Assembly (NCBI GenBank): GCA_966211965.1
Contig: CBIHON010000005.1
Location: forward strand, 150,419-214,418
Source: CBIHON01 sp966211965
GTDB lineage: Bacteria; Pseudomonadota; Gammaproteobacteria; Burkholderiales; Burkholderiaceae_D
DNA length: 64,000 nt
Direction of reading: 5' to 3'
The stretch's first letter is position 1. Every line of letters starts with the position of its first letter. The position numbers and the translations under genes are program-made. Of the stretch, positions 27,863-37,067 are shown one piece after another. The notes under the pieces were generated by a model. That model worked only from the letters and a program-made list of their open reading frames with translations, was not told the DNA's origin and searched no databases.

Positions 27863-29272
27863 TCAAACCTCGCTGGCGATGGAGACAGCCGGCTCGATCT
27901 CCGCTGGTGCCGGACGCGCCACCTTGTCATGCCGTGCAATGATATGAATCTTCTCGCGCGGCGGATCCTGCTCCGTCTCGAAGAAGAATTTTTTCTCGCC
28001 GAAAGCCGGCACCAGATCGTCCAGCCAGGTTGCCTCGGGATCGAATTTCGCATAGAAAGGCTTGCGTACCCAGTCAGGATTGCGCGCCTGCAGAAACTGC
28101 AGTGCAAAGACCTTTTCGCCGCCGATGGTGACGATGCCGTCGACCACGACCTTGCCGGGGAAGGCGCTCATCGAAGGACCGCGCACCGTACGTGCCAGTC
28201 CCGACACCAGTTGATAGGCTTGCTGAAACACTTCATACGCTTTGGCCAGCGGCAATTGGAAATAATGGCTGGGACCGGTATCGCGCTCGACGAACATGTA
28301 GTACGGAATCGCCCCGAGGCGCACGCCGGTGGTCCACAACTCGGCCCAGCCCTTGGGATCTTCGTTGATGTGGCGGATCAGCGGCGCCTGCATGCGCAGC
28401 GTCGCGCCGGAGCCGACGATGCGCCGCACCGCCTGCTGCGCGATTTCCTGGCGCAATTCGACCGGATGATTGTAGTGCCCCATGATCGCCAGGTTCTTGC
28501 CCGAAGCGACCACTTTCTTGAACAGTTCGATCAGCTCGTCCGCATCCTTGTCGGTCACGAAGCGCTGCGGCCAGTAGGCCACCGACTTGGTGCCGATGCG
28601 GATGTTCTGGATGTGCGAGAGTTCCGGCGCCAGCAGCGGCTCGATATAGCCGGCCAGCGAACGCGTGTTCATGATCAGCGGATCGCCGCCGGTGATCAGC
28701 ACGTCGGTGACTTCGGGATGCAGCTTCAGGTAGGTCACCAGTTCGTTGGATTCCTTGGCATCGAATTTCAAATCGTCCATGCCCACGAATTGCGGCCAGC
28801 GGAAACAGAAGGTGCAGTAGGCATGACAGGTCTGGCCGGAGCTGGGGAAGAACAGCACGGTTTGCTTGTACTTGTGCTGCAGGCCGCGCACCGGCTCGTC
28901 ATTCATGGTCGGCACGTTATGCGTCATCTGGCCGGCCGGATGCGGGTTCATGCGCATGCGGATGCTGCGCACCAGTTTCTCGATCGCGATTTCATCTTTC
29001 TGGACCAGCACCAGGTCGCGCAGGGTTTTGTATTCTTCCGGCTCCAGCATGTCCTTGTGCGGAAAGGTCAGGCGGAAGATCGGATCGTTAGGAATGTTGT
29101 TCCAGTCGATCAATTCATTCATCACGTACTGGTTGGTGCGGAACGGCAACACGCGCGAAACCACGAGTACGGCTTCCTGCAATTCTTCCGAGAGCAGCGC
29201 CCATTGCGGGGCCTGGCTGATCGACTGACGGGTGTAAGGTTTGAATTTGACTGGTAAAGGTTCATTGCTCAT
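27863..29272 (-). CDS. Lysine-2,3-aminomutase-family radical SAM enzyme (KamA family)
   Basis: A 469-residue radical SAM enzyme. The cluster motif C-x3-C-x2-C is CHAYCTFCFRW with C149, C153 and C156; LITGGDPLIMNT is the SAM-binding GGDP. The protein has the KamA-family body (IRIGTKSVAYWPQRFV, MGHYNHPVELR, MQAPLIRHIN, GAIPYYMFVERDTGPSHYF). KamA uses PLP plus a 5'-deoxyadenosyl radical to move an alpha-amino group to the beta carbon. The substrate may be lysine, glutamate or another amino acid; residues deciding this were not identified with certainty. AAGGA precedes the ATG. It is divergent from a LysR regulator and followed directly by the aminotransferase. Confidence 0.85.
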   Translation of the reverse strand: MSNEPLPVKFKPYTRQSISQAPQWALLSEELQEAVLVVSRVLPFRTNQYVMNELIDWNNIPNDPIFRLTFPHKDMLEPEEYKTLRDLVLVQKDEIAIEKLVRSIRMRMNPHPAGQMTHNVPTMNDEPVRGLQHKYKQTVLFFPSSGQTCHAYCTFCFRWPQFVGMDDLKFDAKESNELVTYLKLHPEVTDVLITGGDPLIMNTRSLAGYIEPLLAPELSHIQNIRIGTKSVAYWPQRFVTDKDADELIELFKKVVASGKNLAIMGHYNHPVELRQEIAQQAVRRIVGSGATLRMQAPLIRHINEDPKGWAELWTTGVRLGAIPYYMFVERDTGPSHYFQLPLAKAYEVFQQAYQLVSGLARTVRGPSMSAFPGKVVVDGIVTIGGEKVFALQFLQARNPDWVRKPFYAKFDPEATWLDDLVPAFGEKKFFFETEQDPPREKIHIIARHDKVARPAPAEIEPAVSIASEV

Positions 29273-29407
29273 GGCACATCCTTCCAAGGTGGGATTGATA
29301 GAATCGCATGGTGGATTTTTGCGCCATAATCCGGATCGCACAAACGATTTAAAATCGCAACCTTGTGCGTTTGACGAATGATGCAGAGTTCCTTCAGAGA
29401 ATGAGTG
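29273..29407. promoter_or_regulatory. Divergent promoter region, aminomutase operon and LysR gene
   Basis: A 135-base gap between divergent starts, AT-richer than the coding DNA. LysR proteins usually bind and regulate such a gap, with TNA-type palindromes; a clear site was not pinned down. Confidence 0.5.
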
Positions 29408-30310
29408 ATGAGAAGAAAAATTCCAAGCATTGAAGCGTTGATTGCATTTGAAGCAGCAGCCCGGCATCAGAGTTTCACGCGCAGCGCGGATGAACTGGCG
29501 CTGACGCAAAGCGCGGTCGGCCGGCAAATTGCAATCCTGGAGGAGTACTTGGGCGTGCCGCTTTTCAATCGCATCAAGAAGCGCATCAGTCTGACCGACG
29601 TCGGCATGGCATATGCGCGGCAGGTGCGCGAAAGCCTGGAAAAAATCGAGAGAGACACGCTCGCCGCGATGGCGCATCAGGGCGCAGGCGGCATCCTCGA
29701 GCTGGCAGTGATCCCGACCTTCGCGACACGCTGGCTGATTCCGCGCCTGCCGGAATTCTACGCGCGGCATGAAAACATCACGCTCAACCTGACCACGCGC
29801 GCTGAGCCTTTCATGTTCACCGGCACGCACTTCGATGCGGCGATTCACTTCGGCAATCCGGTGTGGCCCGGCGCAATCGCGCATCATCTGTTCGGCGAGG
29901 AAATGACGCCCGTCTGCAGTCCGCGCTTATTGGATGGCCGCACGGATTTGCGGCCAGAAGACCTGGGAAATTTCACGCTGCTGCATCAATCGGCACGCCC
30001 CGATGCCTGGCGGCAGTGGCTGGTGCAAGCCGGCGTGCGCGAAGCCAATTGCATGAAAGGGCAGCGCTACGAATTGTTCTCGATGCTGGTCGAAGCGGCG
30101 CGTGCCGGGCTGGGGATTGCGCTGGTGCCGCGGTTTTTTGTGTTGAATGAATTGGCTGGCGGCGAGTTGCTGATTCCTTGCGATTTGTCGCTCAGGAATG
30201 ACAAGGGTTATTACCTGGTTTATCCGGAGTGCAAGCAGAGTTCGCGCTTGCTGATGGCCTTTGAGAAATGGCTGCTGGAGACGGCGCAGCAGTATCGCGA
30301 GAGTAATTGA
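29408..30310 (+). CDS. LysR-family transcriptional regulator
   Basis: A 300-residue regulator. The N-terminal winged helix is visible (SFTRSADELALTQSAVGRQI, AILEEYLGVPLFNR), followed by the effector-binding domain starting LELAVIPTFATRWLIPRLPEF, typical of GcvA-like members that control amino acid metabolism. Start: a GTG at 29405 and an ATG at 29408 adjoin. It is transcribed away from the aminomutase-aminotransferase operon and very probably controls it, with an amino acid or its product as the ligand. Confidence 0.9.
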   Translation: MRRKIPSIEALIAFEAAARHQSFTRSADELALTQSAVGRQIAILEEYLGVPLFNRIKKRISLTDVGMAYARQVRESLEKIERDTLAAMAHQGAGGILELAVIPTFATRWLIPRLPEFYARHENITLNLTTRAEPFMFTGTHFDAAIHFGNPVWPGAIAHHLFGEEMTPVCSPRLLDGRTDLRPEDLGNFTLLHQSARPDAWRQWLVQAGVREANCMKGQRYELFSMLVEAARAGLGIALVPRFFVLNELAGGELLIPCDLSLRNDKGYYLVYPECKQSSRLLMAFEKWLLETAQQYRESN

Positions 30311-30459
30311 TTGCCGCCTCATCGGTTTCAATTACGCATCAATCATCGCGATTCATTCATTGGGCGCACGGTATTGCCTTTCATAAAGCCAGCACGCTGA
30401 ATAAATCCTTGTATCGTCATTTGATCGAGCAAACGGTTTAGCTCCCGCCCTTCCCATCC

Positions 30460-30488
30460 ATCCATCTCCGGCGGCGCAGGAGATGGAT
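30460..30488. promoter_or_regulatory. Stem-loop upstream of the eCIS locus
   Basis: ATCCATCTCC (30460-30469) and GGAGATGGAT (30479-30488) form a ten-base-pair stem with a nine-base GC loop, ~85 bases before the first eCIS gene. No T-run follows, so it is more likely an operator or a leader structure than a terminator. Confidence 0.45.
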
Positions 30489-30572
30489 CCAAATTGACTC
30501 TCGCAGCCGGATGGTCAGCGGCCGCCGTATCGGGGATAACGTAAGCATTCGTCGTCCCAATGCGAGACCGGC

Positions 30573-33080
30573 ATGCGCACCATCAACACCCTCATCGCAG
30601 CAACCGAACCAGACCTCATCGCCCAAGGCATTGCCGCAGCCGTCCTGCAGCGCGCCGATATGGAATTGGTCGGCGAACGCGTGCTCGCGGTCGACGAGGT
30701 GGGGATGGCGCTGGGACGCATGGACGACGCCACGCCCTGCGCCGTTGTGCTGGTGGGAAAAGCGGGGAACTACGACGAGTATTCGCGGCACTGGCTGCGC
30801 GACTATCCGGTGCTGGTGGTTGCGCGCGTGTCCTTGGTCGAAGACCTCGTTCGTTTCGAGGCCGGCGACGTCGGGCTCGACACCCTGTTGTCCACCGTGT
30901 ATCAACTGGCGCAATGCCACGGCAGCTCGCACCGGGAGCGGCTGGTCCATGTCCATCTACCGCTGCGCTTGGACCAAGGCAGCACCGCGCTGGAAGCGAC
31001 GCAGGAAGAGCGTCCGCTGTTGGCCGCCGCGCATGCGTGGGTACACGCAGTGCTGCAGCGGGCAGTAGAGAGCCAATGCCGCACGGCCGATGACATTCCC
31101 GGCCTGAGCGTGACGCCGGAGACGGTGCGCCGGATGCTGGACGCGCCGCCGCTCGATGAGGCGTTCGAAGAGCGCGACCACGATGCAGCCTTGGCGGCTG
31201 CGCTGGCGTGCGCCGATCCGCAAAGCGAACCGCTGGCGGCCTTGTACCGGCATCTTGTACTCGACCTGCTGGAGTGGAAGCTGCTGCTGCTTGCACTCGC
31301 CCCCGAGCTGGATATCCGCTACCAGAAATGCCTGGGTTTCCTGCTCGACGATCTGGGCCGGCGGGTCGGAACGCTGCCTTTGTTTGCCGCGATGCTGGGC
31401 GATGCCGCGACGGTGCGCAGGCGGCTTGCGGAATCAGGGCAATTGGCCCGCTGGCGCTTGCTGGATTGCAGCGGCGCCGGCGTACCGGGCGCGGATGAAG
31501 GACTGCGCATCGATCCCTGCATTGCTGAATGGCTGCTTGGACAGGACCAGGCGTTGCAGCGCGATCCGCGCTTGCGCCGCGTGCTGCGCAATACACCGTG
31601 GCCGGGCGCGGCGCTGTTGCATCGCCCGCTGGACCGGACGCAGGCCGCCCATCTGATGGAGCGTCTGGCCCCGCATGCGCGCGGCAAATGGCTGATCCTC
31701 AGCGGCACGGATCTGGCCGGCTGGCGTGCCTTACTTGAGCTGGGCGTGGCCTCCCAGCGCATGGAATTGACGCGCCTGGATTTGGGCCGGCTGGCGTCGG
31801 CCGAGCGCGTGGACATCGAGGACACTGCGGTGCGCGCAGCTCGCTTCGCCCGGCTCGGCGGGCGTCCTCTTGTGATCGATGCCGCGCAGGCGCAGCCGCT
31901 CGACGAGGATGCGCTACGCGTGCTGGTTGCCGCGCTTGCAGCAGACGGGCGAAGCGCCGCGCTGATCGCCGCCGAACCGGAAGATGTTTTCCGGGTCTTG
32001 GGCGAGCAGGAGGCTGAGCTGCTCAGCCGGCCGGATGCCGATTCCGGGGGGCGCGAATCGATCGTGCTGGCGGCGGCGCATGAGCTGGGGCTGAAAATGG
32101 ATGCCGAGACTGCAGCCCATATCGGCGCAGCGTTTCCCTTACGGGTCGACGGCATGGCGCATGCTGCCCGGCTGGCATGCGCACGGGCAGAGGAGGCCGA
32201 TACGCCGGCACAGCTGCACGACAAATTCGTGGCGGCCTGCCGCAGCACCGCATCGCAACGCATTTCCCGGTTCGCGCATCGCATCGCGCCGAAGTTTAGG
32301 CTGGACGACGTGGTCTTGCCGGGTGACCGGCGCAGCCAGCTCGACGAGATCATCGCCAATGTCAGGCTGGCCTCGAAAGTGTTCGACGAATGGCGCTTCG
32401 GTGAAAAACTGTCGTACGGACGCGGCGTTGCCGCCTTGTTCCACGGCCCCAGCGGCACCGGCAAGACCATGGCCGCGCAAGCGATCGCGCAGGCGTTGGG
32501 CATCGAGATATTCGCCCTCGACCTATCGCGCGTGGTCAGCAAGTACATCGGCGAAACGGAAAAAAATATCGATGCGGTCTTTGCCGATGCGCAGCGTTCC
32601 GGCGCCGCGGTGCTGATCGACGAGGCCGACGCGCTGCTCGGCAAGCGCAGCGAAGTCAAGGACGCGCATGACCGCTACGCCAACATCGAGGTGGCTTACC
32701 TGCTGCAGCGCATGGAGTCGTTCGAAGGACTCGCCATCCTGACCACCAACATCCGCCAGAATATCGATCAAGCCTTCCAGCGCCGCCTGCGTTTCGTGAT
32801 CGAATTCCCTCGCCCCGATGCGCGCGCTCGGGCCGAGATCTGGCGCCGCTGCCTACCGCAAGACGCCCATGCCTTGTCCGAGCGCGAAATTGGTTTGCTG
32901 GCTTATAAGAGCGATCTGACCGGCGGGCATATCCGGCAGATCACGCTGCGCGCCGCGTTCGCCGCCGCCGCCGAGAATGCCTTGATCGGGATCACGCACC
33001 TGAACCAGGCGATGAATGCCGAGCTGAACAAGCTCGGCATGCCGGCGGTCGACCTGAGCCCCATCGGCAAGGCGGCATGA
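30573..33080 (+). CDS. eCIS AAA+ ATPase (Afp15/Pvc15 type) with receiver-like N terminus
   Basis: An 835-residue AAA+ ATPase, the standard ATPase of extracellular contractile injection systems, thought to load cargo or aid assembly. Walker A is GPSGTGKT at 625-632, Walker B VLIDEADAL (D683, E684), sensor-1 LTTN and an Arg in FQRRLRFVIEF. Residues ~1-115 resemble a response-regulator receiver fold (INTLIAATEPDLIAQGIAAA) without the usual acidic acceptor; the rest is a helical middle region. The stop lies ten bases before the next gene. It is the first gene of the locus. Confidence 0.88.
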   Translation: MRTINTLIAATEPDLIAQGIAAAVLQRADMELVGERVLAVDEVGMALGRMDDATPCAVVLVGKAGNYDEYSRHWLRDYPVLVVARVSLVEDLVRFEAGDVGLDTLLSTVYQLAQCHGSSHRERLVHVHLPLRLDQGSTALEATQEERPLLAAAHAWVHAVLQRAVESQCRTADDIPGLSVTPETVRRMLDAPPLDEAFEERDHDAALAAALACADPQSEPLAALYRHLVLDLLEWKLLLLALAPELDIRYQKCLGFLLDDLGRRVGTLPLFAAMLGDAATVRRRLAESGQLARWRLLDCSGAGVPGADEGLRIDPCIAEWLLGQDQALQRDPRLRRVLRNTPWPGAALLHRPLDRTQAAHLMERLAPHARGKWLILSGTDLAGWRALLELGVASQRMELTRLDLGRLASAERVDIEDTAVRAARFARLGGRPLVIDAAQAQPLDEDALRVLVAALAADGRSAALIAAEPEDVFRVLGEQEAELLSRPDADSGGRESIVLAAAHELGLKMDAETAAHIGAAFPLRVDGMAHAARLACARAEEADTPAQLHDKFVAACRSTASQRISRFAHRIAPKFRLDDVVLPGDRRSQLDEIIANVRLASKVFDEWRFGEKLSYGRGVAALFHGPSGTGKTMAAQAIAQALGIEIFALDLSRVVSKYIGETEKNIDAVFADAQRSGAAVLIDEADALLGKRSEVKDAHDRYANIEVAYLLQRMESFEGLAILTTNIRQNIDQAFQRRLRFVIEFPRPDARARAEIWRRCLPQDAHALSEREIGLLAYKSDLTGGHIRQITLRAAFAAAAENALIGITHLNQAMNAELNKLGMPAVDLSPIGKAA

Positions 33081-33090
33081 GGACGATGCG

Positions 33091-33675
33091 ATGAGTGCCG
33101 AATCCATTTTTCGCGTGACGCTGGCGCTCCAGGTGAACCTGCAAAAGGCGCTGACCGATTCGGGGCATCCGGGCACCGTATTCATCGGGCCGCTCGACGA
33201 CCCCGATGCGCAGGGCGCGGCCTTGATTCTGTTCTTGTACCGGATGGCGCCGAACGCCGTATTGCGCAACAGCGAGCATCGCGTCGCCGCGCCGCCCGGC
33301 CAGCCGGGGCCGATCGTCTATACCAACGCCTTGCCGCTCGATCTGTATTACCTGATCACCGTCGGCACCCGCCCGGGCAGCAGCGAGGAGCCGCTCTTGA
33401 GCGCGCTCGGCGCCGCGATCCAGGCGCTCAACGATCTGCCGCAACTGGCCGGGTCCGGTGTCGCGCCGGACCCGGTGCGGCTCACCATGGAAACCTTGTC
33501 GACCGAAGAGATCAGCCGGATCTGGGCGCTTTTTCCGACGGTGAATTACCGCACGTCGATCGCCTACCTGGCGTCGCCGGTATGGATCGATCCCGCTACG
33601 CCGCCGCAGCGCGAGCGTGCCGTCACCGACGATTCGCCGCGCGTGGGGCAGCACCGGGGCACGAACAATGGCTAG
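33091..33675 (+). CDS. DUF4255 protein (Pvc16/Afp16-type tube terminator or cap)
   Basis: A 194-residue protein with the DUF4255 fold: a start FRVTLALQVNLQKAL, LILFLYRMAPNAVLRN and TNALPLDLYYLITVGT, then an ESEEIS-like helix and AYLASPVWI. Afp16/Pvc16 cap the distal end of the tube and sheath and set particle length together with the tape measure. It sits directly after the ATPase and overlaps the next gene by eight bases, as is common for this operon type. Confidence 0.85.
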   Translation: MSAESIFRVTLALQVNLQKALTDSGHPGTVFIGPLDDPDAQGAALILFLYRMAPNAVLRNSEHRVAAPPGQPGPIVYTNALPLDLYYLITVGTRPGSSEEPLLSALGAAIQALNDLPQLAGSGVAPDPVRLTMETLSTEEISRIWALFPTVNYRTSIAYLASPVWIDPATPPQRERAVTDDSPRVGQHRGTNNG

Positions 33676-34360
33676 ATTATTCCTGCCCGATGCCGAGCTT
33701 GGCTACACGCGCAGTGTGTTGTTCGCGGTCGAGCTGCTGGACGCGGTCACATTGCTAGGCGTATCGCGCGGGGTCAAGGTCAGCGCGCCGCCGCTCAGGG
33801 CGCAGCCGATCGTCAATTTCAGCGGCCGCTTCGTATGGCTGCAGGAAGGCGCCGCACGTCCGCAGAAAGTGATGGTCGATCCGGGCGAACTGCCGTACGA
33901 GCGGGAAGAGTTGCCGGCCCCGGTCTTGCCGCCGGATCTCAACGGCGTGCCGGAAGCCGCGCGTCTGCTGCAGGTGCTATTGCGGCCGCGGCGCGGCTAC
34001 GTGTTTCCGGATGGCGTCACGGTCGTCCGCGGCAGGCTCAATGAAAGCACGGCGCAGCCGCCGGCCGCGGTCAGCGACGCAGCAGTATGGCTGCAATGGT
34101 TTAACGACGAAGCGCGGCATTGGCAAGGCGACCGCGCGCGCACTTCTGTGCGCACCCAAGCCAACGGCGAGTTCGCAGCATTTCTGCGGCTCGGCCCCAC
34201 CGCCAAGCCCTTGCGCGACAAATCCGGCCGCATGCAAGTGCGCCTGCGCGCCGGTCGGCCCAATGTCACGGATCGCATCGGCACGACGCTGGATGTACAT
34301 GAGGGTCGCATTTTTAACGATTTTCAGACGCTTGCCTGGAGCGACCTCCGGCCGGCATGA
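33668..34360 (+). CDS. eCIS accessory protein, conserved near DUF4255 genes (carboxypeptidase-regulatory-like fold)
   Basis: A 230-residue protein opening MARLFLPDAELGYTRSVLFA, with beta-strand-rich regions (LLGVSRGVKVSAPPLR, GRFVWLQEG) and a pattern like the carboxypeptidase regulatory beta-sandwich near 130-190 (GRLNESTAQPPAAVSDAAVW). It is known from the operon context and not from a defined activity; I do not assign a function beyond structural accessory. The ATG at 33668 was chosen over an earlier in-frame codon that lies within the preceding gene. Confidence 0.75.
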   Translation: MARLFLPDAELGYTRSVLFAVELLDAVTLLGVSRGVKVSAPPLRAQPIVNFSGRFVWLQEGAARPQKVMVDPGELPYEREELPAPVLPPDLNGVPEAARLLQVLLRPRRGYVFPDGVTVVRGRLNESTAQPPAAVSDAAVWLQWFNDEARHWQGDRARTSVRTQANGEFAAFLRLGPTAKPLRDKSGRMQVRLRAGRPNVTDRIGTTLDVHEGRIFNDFQTLAWSDLRPA

Positions 34361-34386
34361 GTTTTTCGAACGGGAGAACTATCGCC

Positions 34387-35463
34387 ATGAATACCGATTC
34401 TTCACAGACTGGTTCCGCTTCCTCGACGCCGCCGCTTTCCTATCCGCCCCCAGCCGCCGGAAATGGAAAGAACCATTGCATCGAATTGGCCATCGACGAG
34501 ATCAGCCGCCAACTTGCCATGGCGGACCGGCTCAAGGAATACAAGACCGAGCTGGAAGCGCTGCTGCAAAAAACCAAGAGCGCGTCGGACGAGTACACCG
34601 TCGCCAAGCGCAATGAATTGGTCAAGCGCTGGACCGAGCAGGACAAGAAGATTGGCGAACTCATCAAGACCCTGACCTGCACGATACAGGATTGGAAATC
34701 CTGTATCGAAGACTGTGTCTGTCCCCTCTTCAAGGAGATTGCCGACCTCGACCAGGAACTCTACGGCAATTGCGAGCCCTTGCCGAAGCCGGAAGCCGAA
34801 TGCGGCCTCTACCGCTTGCGTTCCTGGCAGCAGTGGGATCGTGACCGGAAAAAACGCGATTACGATATCAACAAGGCTAAGCTGGCGGCCTGGGAAAAGC
34901 CTGCGCAGACCATCGACAAGGTCCTGACCGACAACGCCAAGCTGCTGGCCGATGCCGCCAAAACGCTGGGGCAGGCCGACGTATCGAGCTTGATCTTCGA
35001 CGTCTTTTTCAAACTGGTGCCGATGAGCTGGCTGATCAAGCCGCCGGATGCGCAGTCGCAGAACGACCCCAAAAAATTCATCGTATGCAGCACCGTGCCG
35101 GACGCATGGGCGCGCCTGAAGCAAATGATCGGCGAACTGCCCAAACTGATCGAGACGAACGCTTACATGCAGCAGTTTTGCGACACACTTCTGCCGCATT
35201 ACAACGCGGCCAAGGATGCGTATGCAAGCGCCGAAGGCGACCTCAAGAAAACCGTCGATGAAATCGACCGTGCCGAAAAGGCGCTCGACGAAAAGAAGAA
35301 GTCGCTGGAAAAAGACGCGAAGACCCACCTGATCGCCGACTGTACGGCCGCGCCCGACAAACCCGGCAACGGGGCAGCATGCCCGCCGGGGCAGGGCACC
35401 GGCCAGCCTGGCCAAGGCGGCAGCACGTCGGGTCAATCTTATGCTCAACCAGCCGCTTATTGA
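34387..35463 (+). CDS. eCIS accessory coiled-coil protein, cysteine-containing
   Basis: A ~358-residue protein with a Pro/Ser-rich N terminus (SSTPPLSYPPPAAGNGKNHC), a helical region (ALLQKTKSASDEYTVAKRNE), Cys residues in SCIEDCVCPLF, and a long coiled coil near 260-320, ending in a Gly/Pro-rich tail. The family is not recognised, and no cargo signature is present. The coiled coil makes it a candidate for a structural or tape-measure-like role, but it is short. GGGAGA lies ~10 bases before the ATG; an in-frame ATG at 34357 overlaps the preceding stop. Confidence 0.7.
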   Translation: MNTDSSQTGSASSTPPLSYPPPAAGNGKNHCIELAIDEISRQLAMADRLKEYKTELEALLQKTKSASDEYTVAKRNELVKRWTEQDKKIGELIKTLTCTIQDWKSCIEDCVCPLFKEIADLDQELYGNCEPLPKPEAECGLYRLRSWQQWDRDRKKRDYDINKAKLAAWEKPAQTIDKVLTDNAKLLADAAKTLGQADVSSLIFDVFFKLVPMSWLIKPPDAQSQNDPKKFIVCSTVPDAWARLKQMIGELPKLIETNAYMQQFCDTLLPHYNAAKDAYASAEGDLKKTVDEIDRAEKALDEKKKSLEKDAKTHLIADCTAAPDKPGNGAACPPGQGTGQPGQGGSTSGQSYAQPAAY

Positions 35464-35498
35464 GCCCATCCCTACGCAAGTGAAAAAGGAGATCCGCC

Positions 35499-37052
35499 AT
35501 GCCTGAATATTTGACGCCCGGCGTCTACATAGAGGAAATCGAACGCGGCCCGCGGCCCATCGAAGGCGTGCCGACCAGCACCTCCGCCTTCCTCGGCGAA
35601 ACCGAAAGGGGCCCGATCAAGCCGCGCCTGGTGACCAGCTACAAGGAATATCAGCGCTGGTTCGGCGGCGTATTCGCTCCCGACAAATTCATGCCGTATG
35701 CAGTCAATGGTTTCTTCGAGAATGGCGGAAAGCGCCTGTTCGCGTGCCGCATCGTCGGCACACAGGCGACCCCAGCCGAAACCGCATTCGGGCAATTCAC
35801 CGTGCGCGCGGTCGGGCCCGGCTCCTGGGGCAAGCGGGTGTGGGCGCGCATCGAAGCAAGCTCGACCAAGAAGCCCGACGCCAACGGCAATCCGGTCCCG
35901 GTGGGCTTCCGCTTGCGGCTGGCCTACTGGACGGATATGCCCAACCTCCAGGTGTTCGATCCCTTCACGCCGGCGGGCAAGGCGACCTTGCCGCGCCCGG
36001 CCTTGACCGAAGATTTCGACGATCTTGTGCTGGAGGAGGCATCGCCCGATTTTTACGAAAAGCGCTTGCTAGACAGTTCGGCGCTGGCCACGCTGGTGCG
36101 CGTCGGCGCCGACCCGAACGCCTTGCCGGGCCTGGGATCGAAGGCGCTCGACCAGAACGGCGCGAATGATCCGGCTCAATTGAGCGCCGCGGATTATGAG
36201 GGACTGCCCGCCGGCAATCGGGATACGGAGCAGGGCTTGGCCAGCTTGGCGCAAGACCCGTTTCGCGATGTCGCGCTGGTCTATGCGCCTGCCGTGGCGG
36301 TCGACATTGCCCAGAAAATCATCGGCTATTGCGAACGTTCCAAATCCTGTTTCGCCGCCATCGATTCCGAACGCGTGGTCGGCGACATCAGCGCGCTCGA
36401 GCCGCGCTCGAAGATCCAGGATACGCAATATGCGGCCTTCTATTTTCCGTGGATCCGCATCGCCGATCCGCAGACCGGCGCGCGCAAGCTGGTGCCGCCG
36501 GGCGGGTATGCGCTGGGCGTGTATGCCCGCACCGATGCCGAGCGCGGCGTGTTCAAGGCGCCGGCCAATGAAGTCATGCGCGGTGCACTCGAACTCGCCG
36601 CCGACATCAATGACAATCAGCAGGGCACACTCAATCCCAAGGGCGTGAACGTGACGCGCAGCTTCCCCGGGCGCGGCATTCGCATCTGGGGTGCGCGCAC
36701 CATGTCCTCGGATGCGCTGTGGAAGTACGTCAGCGTGCGGCGGCTGTTCATCTTCCTGGAACGCTCGATCTACGAAGGCACGCAATGGGTCGTGTTCGAG
36801 CCGAACGAACCGCGTCTGTGGGCCCGCGTCACCGACACGGTTCGCTTGTTCCTGCGCACGCAATGGCGGATCGGCGCCTTGTTCGGCCGCACCGAGGAAC
36901 AGGCGTTTTTCATCACCTGCAACGAAAGCACGATGACGCAGGACGACATCCTGAACGGCCGCCTGATTTGCGAAATCGGCATCGCGCCGGTGCGTCCGGC
37001 CGAATTCGTCATTTTCAGAATTTTTCAGAACACCGCTGAAGCACAGCGATAA
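35499..37052 (+). CDS. Contractile tail sheath protein
   Basis: A 517-residue sheath subunit. The start MPEYLTPGVYIEEIERGPRP is the standard sheath opening, followed by GVPTSTSAFLGETERGPIK. The C-terminal half has conserved LNPKGVNVTRSFPGRGIRIWGART, WKYVSVRRLFIFLERSIYEG, FVITCNE-like, and RLICEIGIAPVRPAEFVIFR, which forms the interlocking strand around the tube. Energy release by sheath contraction drives the tube out. One sheath gene is present, where Photorhabdus PVCs have several. Confidence 0.95.
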   Translation: MPEYLTPGVYIEEIERGPRPIEGVPTSTSAFLGETERGPIKPRLVTSYKEYQRWFGGVFAPDKFMPYAVNGFFENGGKRLFACRIVGTQATPAETAFGQFTVRAVGPGSWGKRVWARIEASSTKKPDANGNPVPVGFRLRLAYWTDMPNLQVFDPFTPAGKATLPRPALTEDFDDLVLEEASPDFYEKRLLDSSALATLVRVGADPNALPGLGSKALDQNGANDPAQLSAADYEGLPAGNRDTEQGLASLAQDPFRDVALVYAPAVAVDIAQKIIGYCERSKSCFAAIDSERVVGDISALEPRSKIQDTQYAAFYFPWIRIADPQTGARKLVPPGGYALGVYARTDAERGVFKAPANEVMRGALELAADINDNQQGTLNPKGVNVTRSFPGRGIRIWGARTMSSDALWKYVSVRRLFIFLERSIYEGTQWVVFEPNEPRLWARVTDTVRLFLRTQWRIGALFGRTEEQAFFITCNESTMTQDDILNGRLICEIGIAPVRPAEFVIFRIFQNTAEAQR

Positions 37053-37067
37053 CAGGAGCGCTCGATC

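Noticed and set aside
27929..29257. Long plus-strand frame opposite the aminomutase gene
   Set aside because: The minus strand has the radical SAM cluster motif and the GGDP site; the plus strand frame has no recognisable content.
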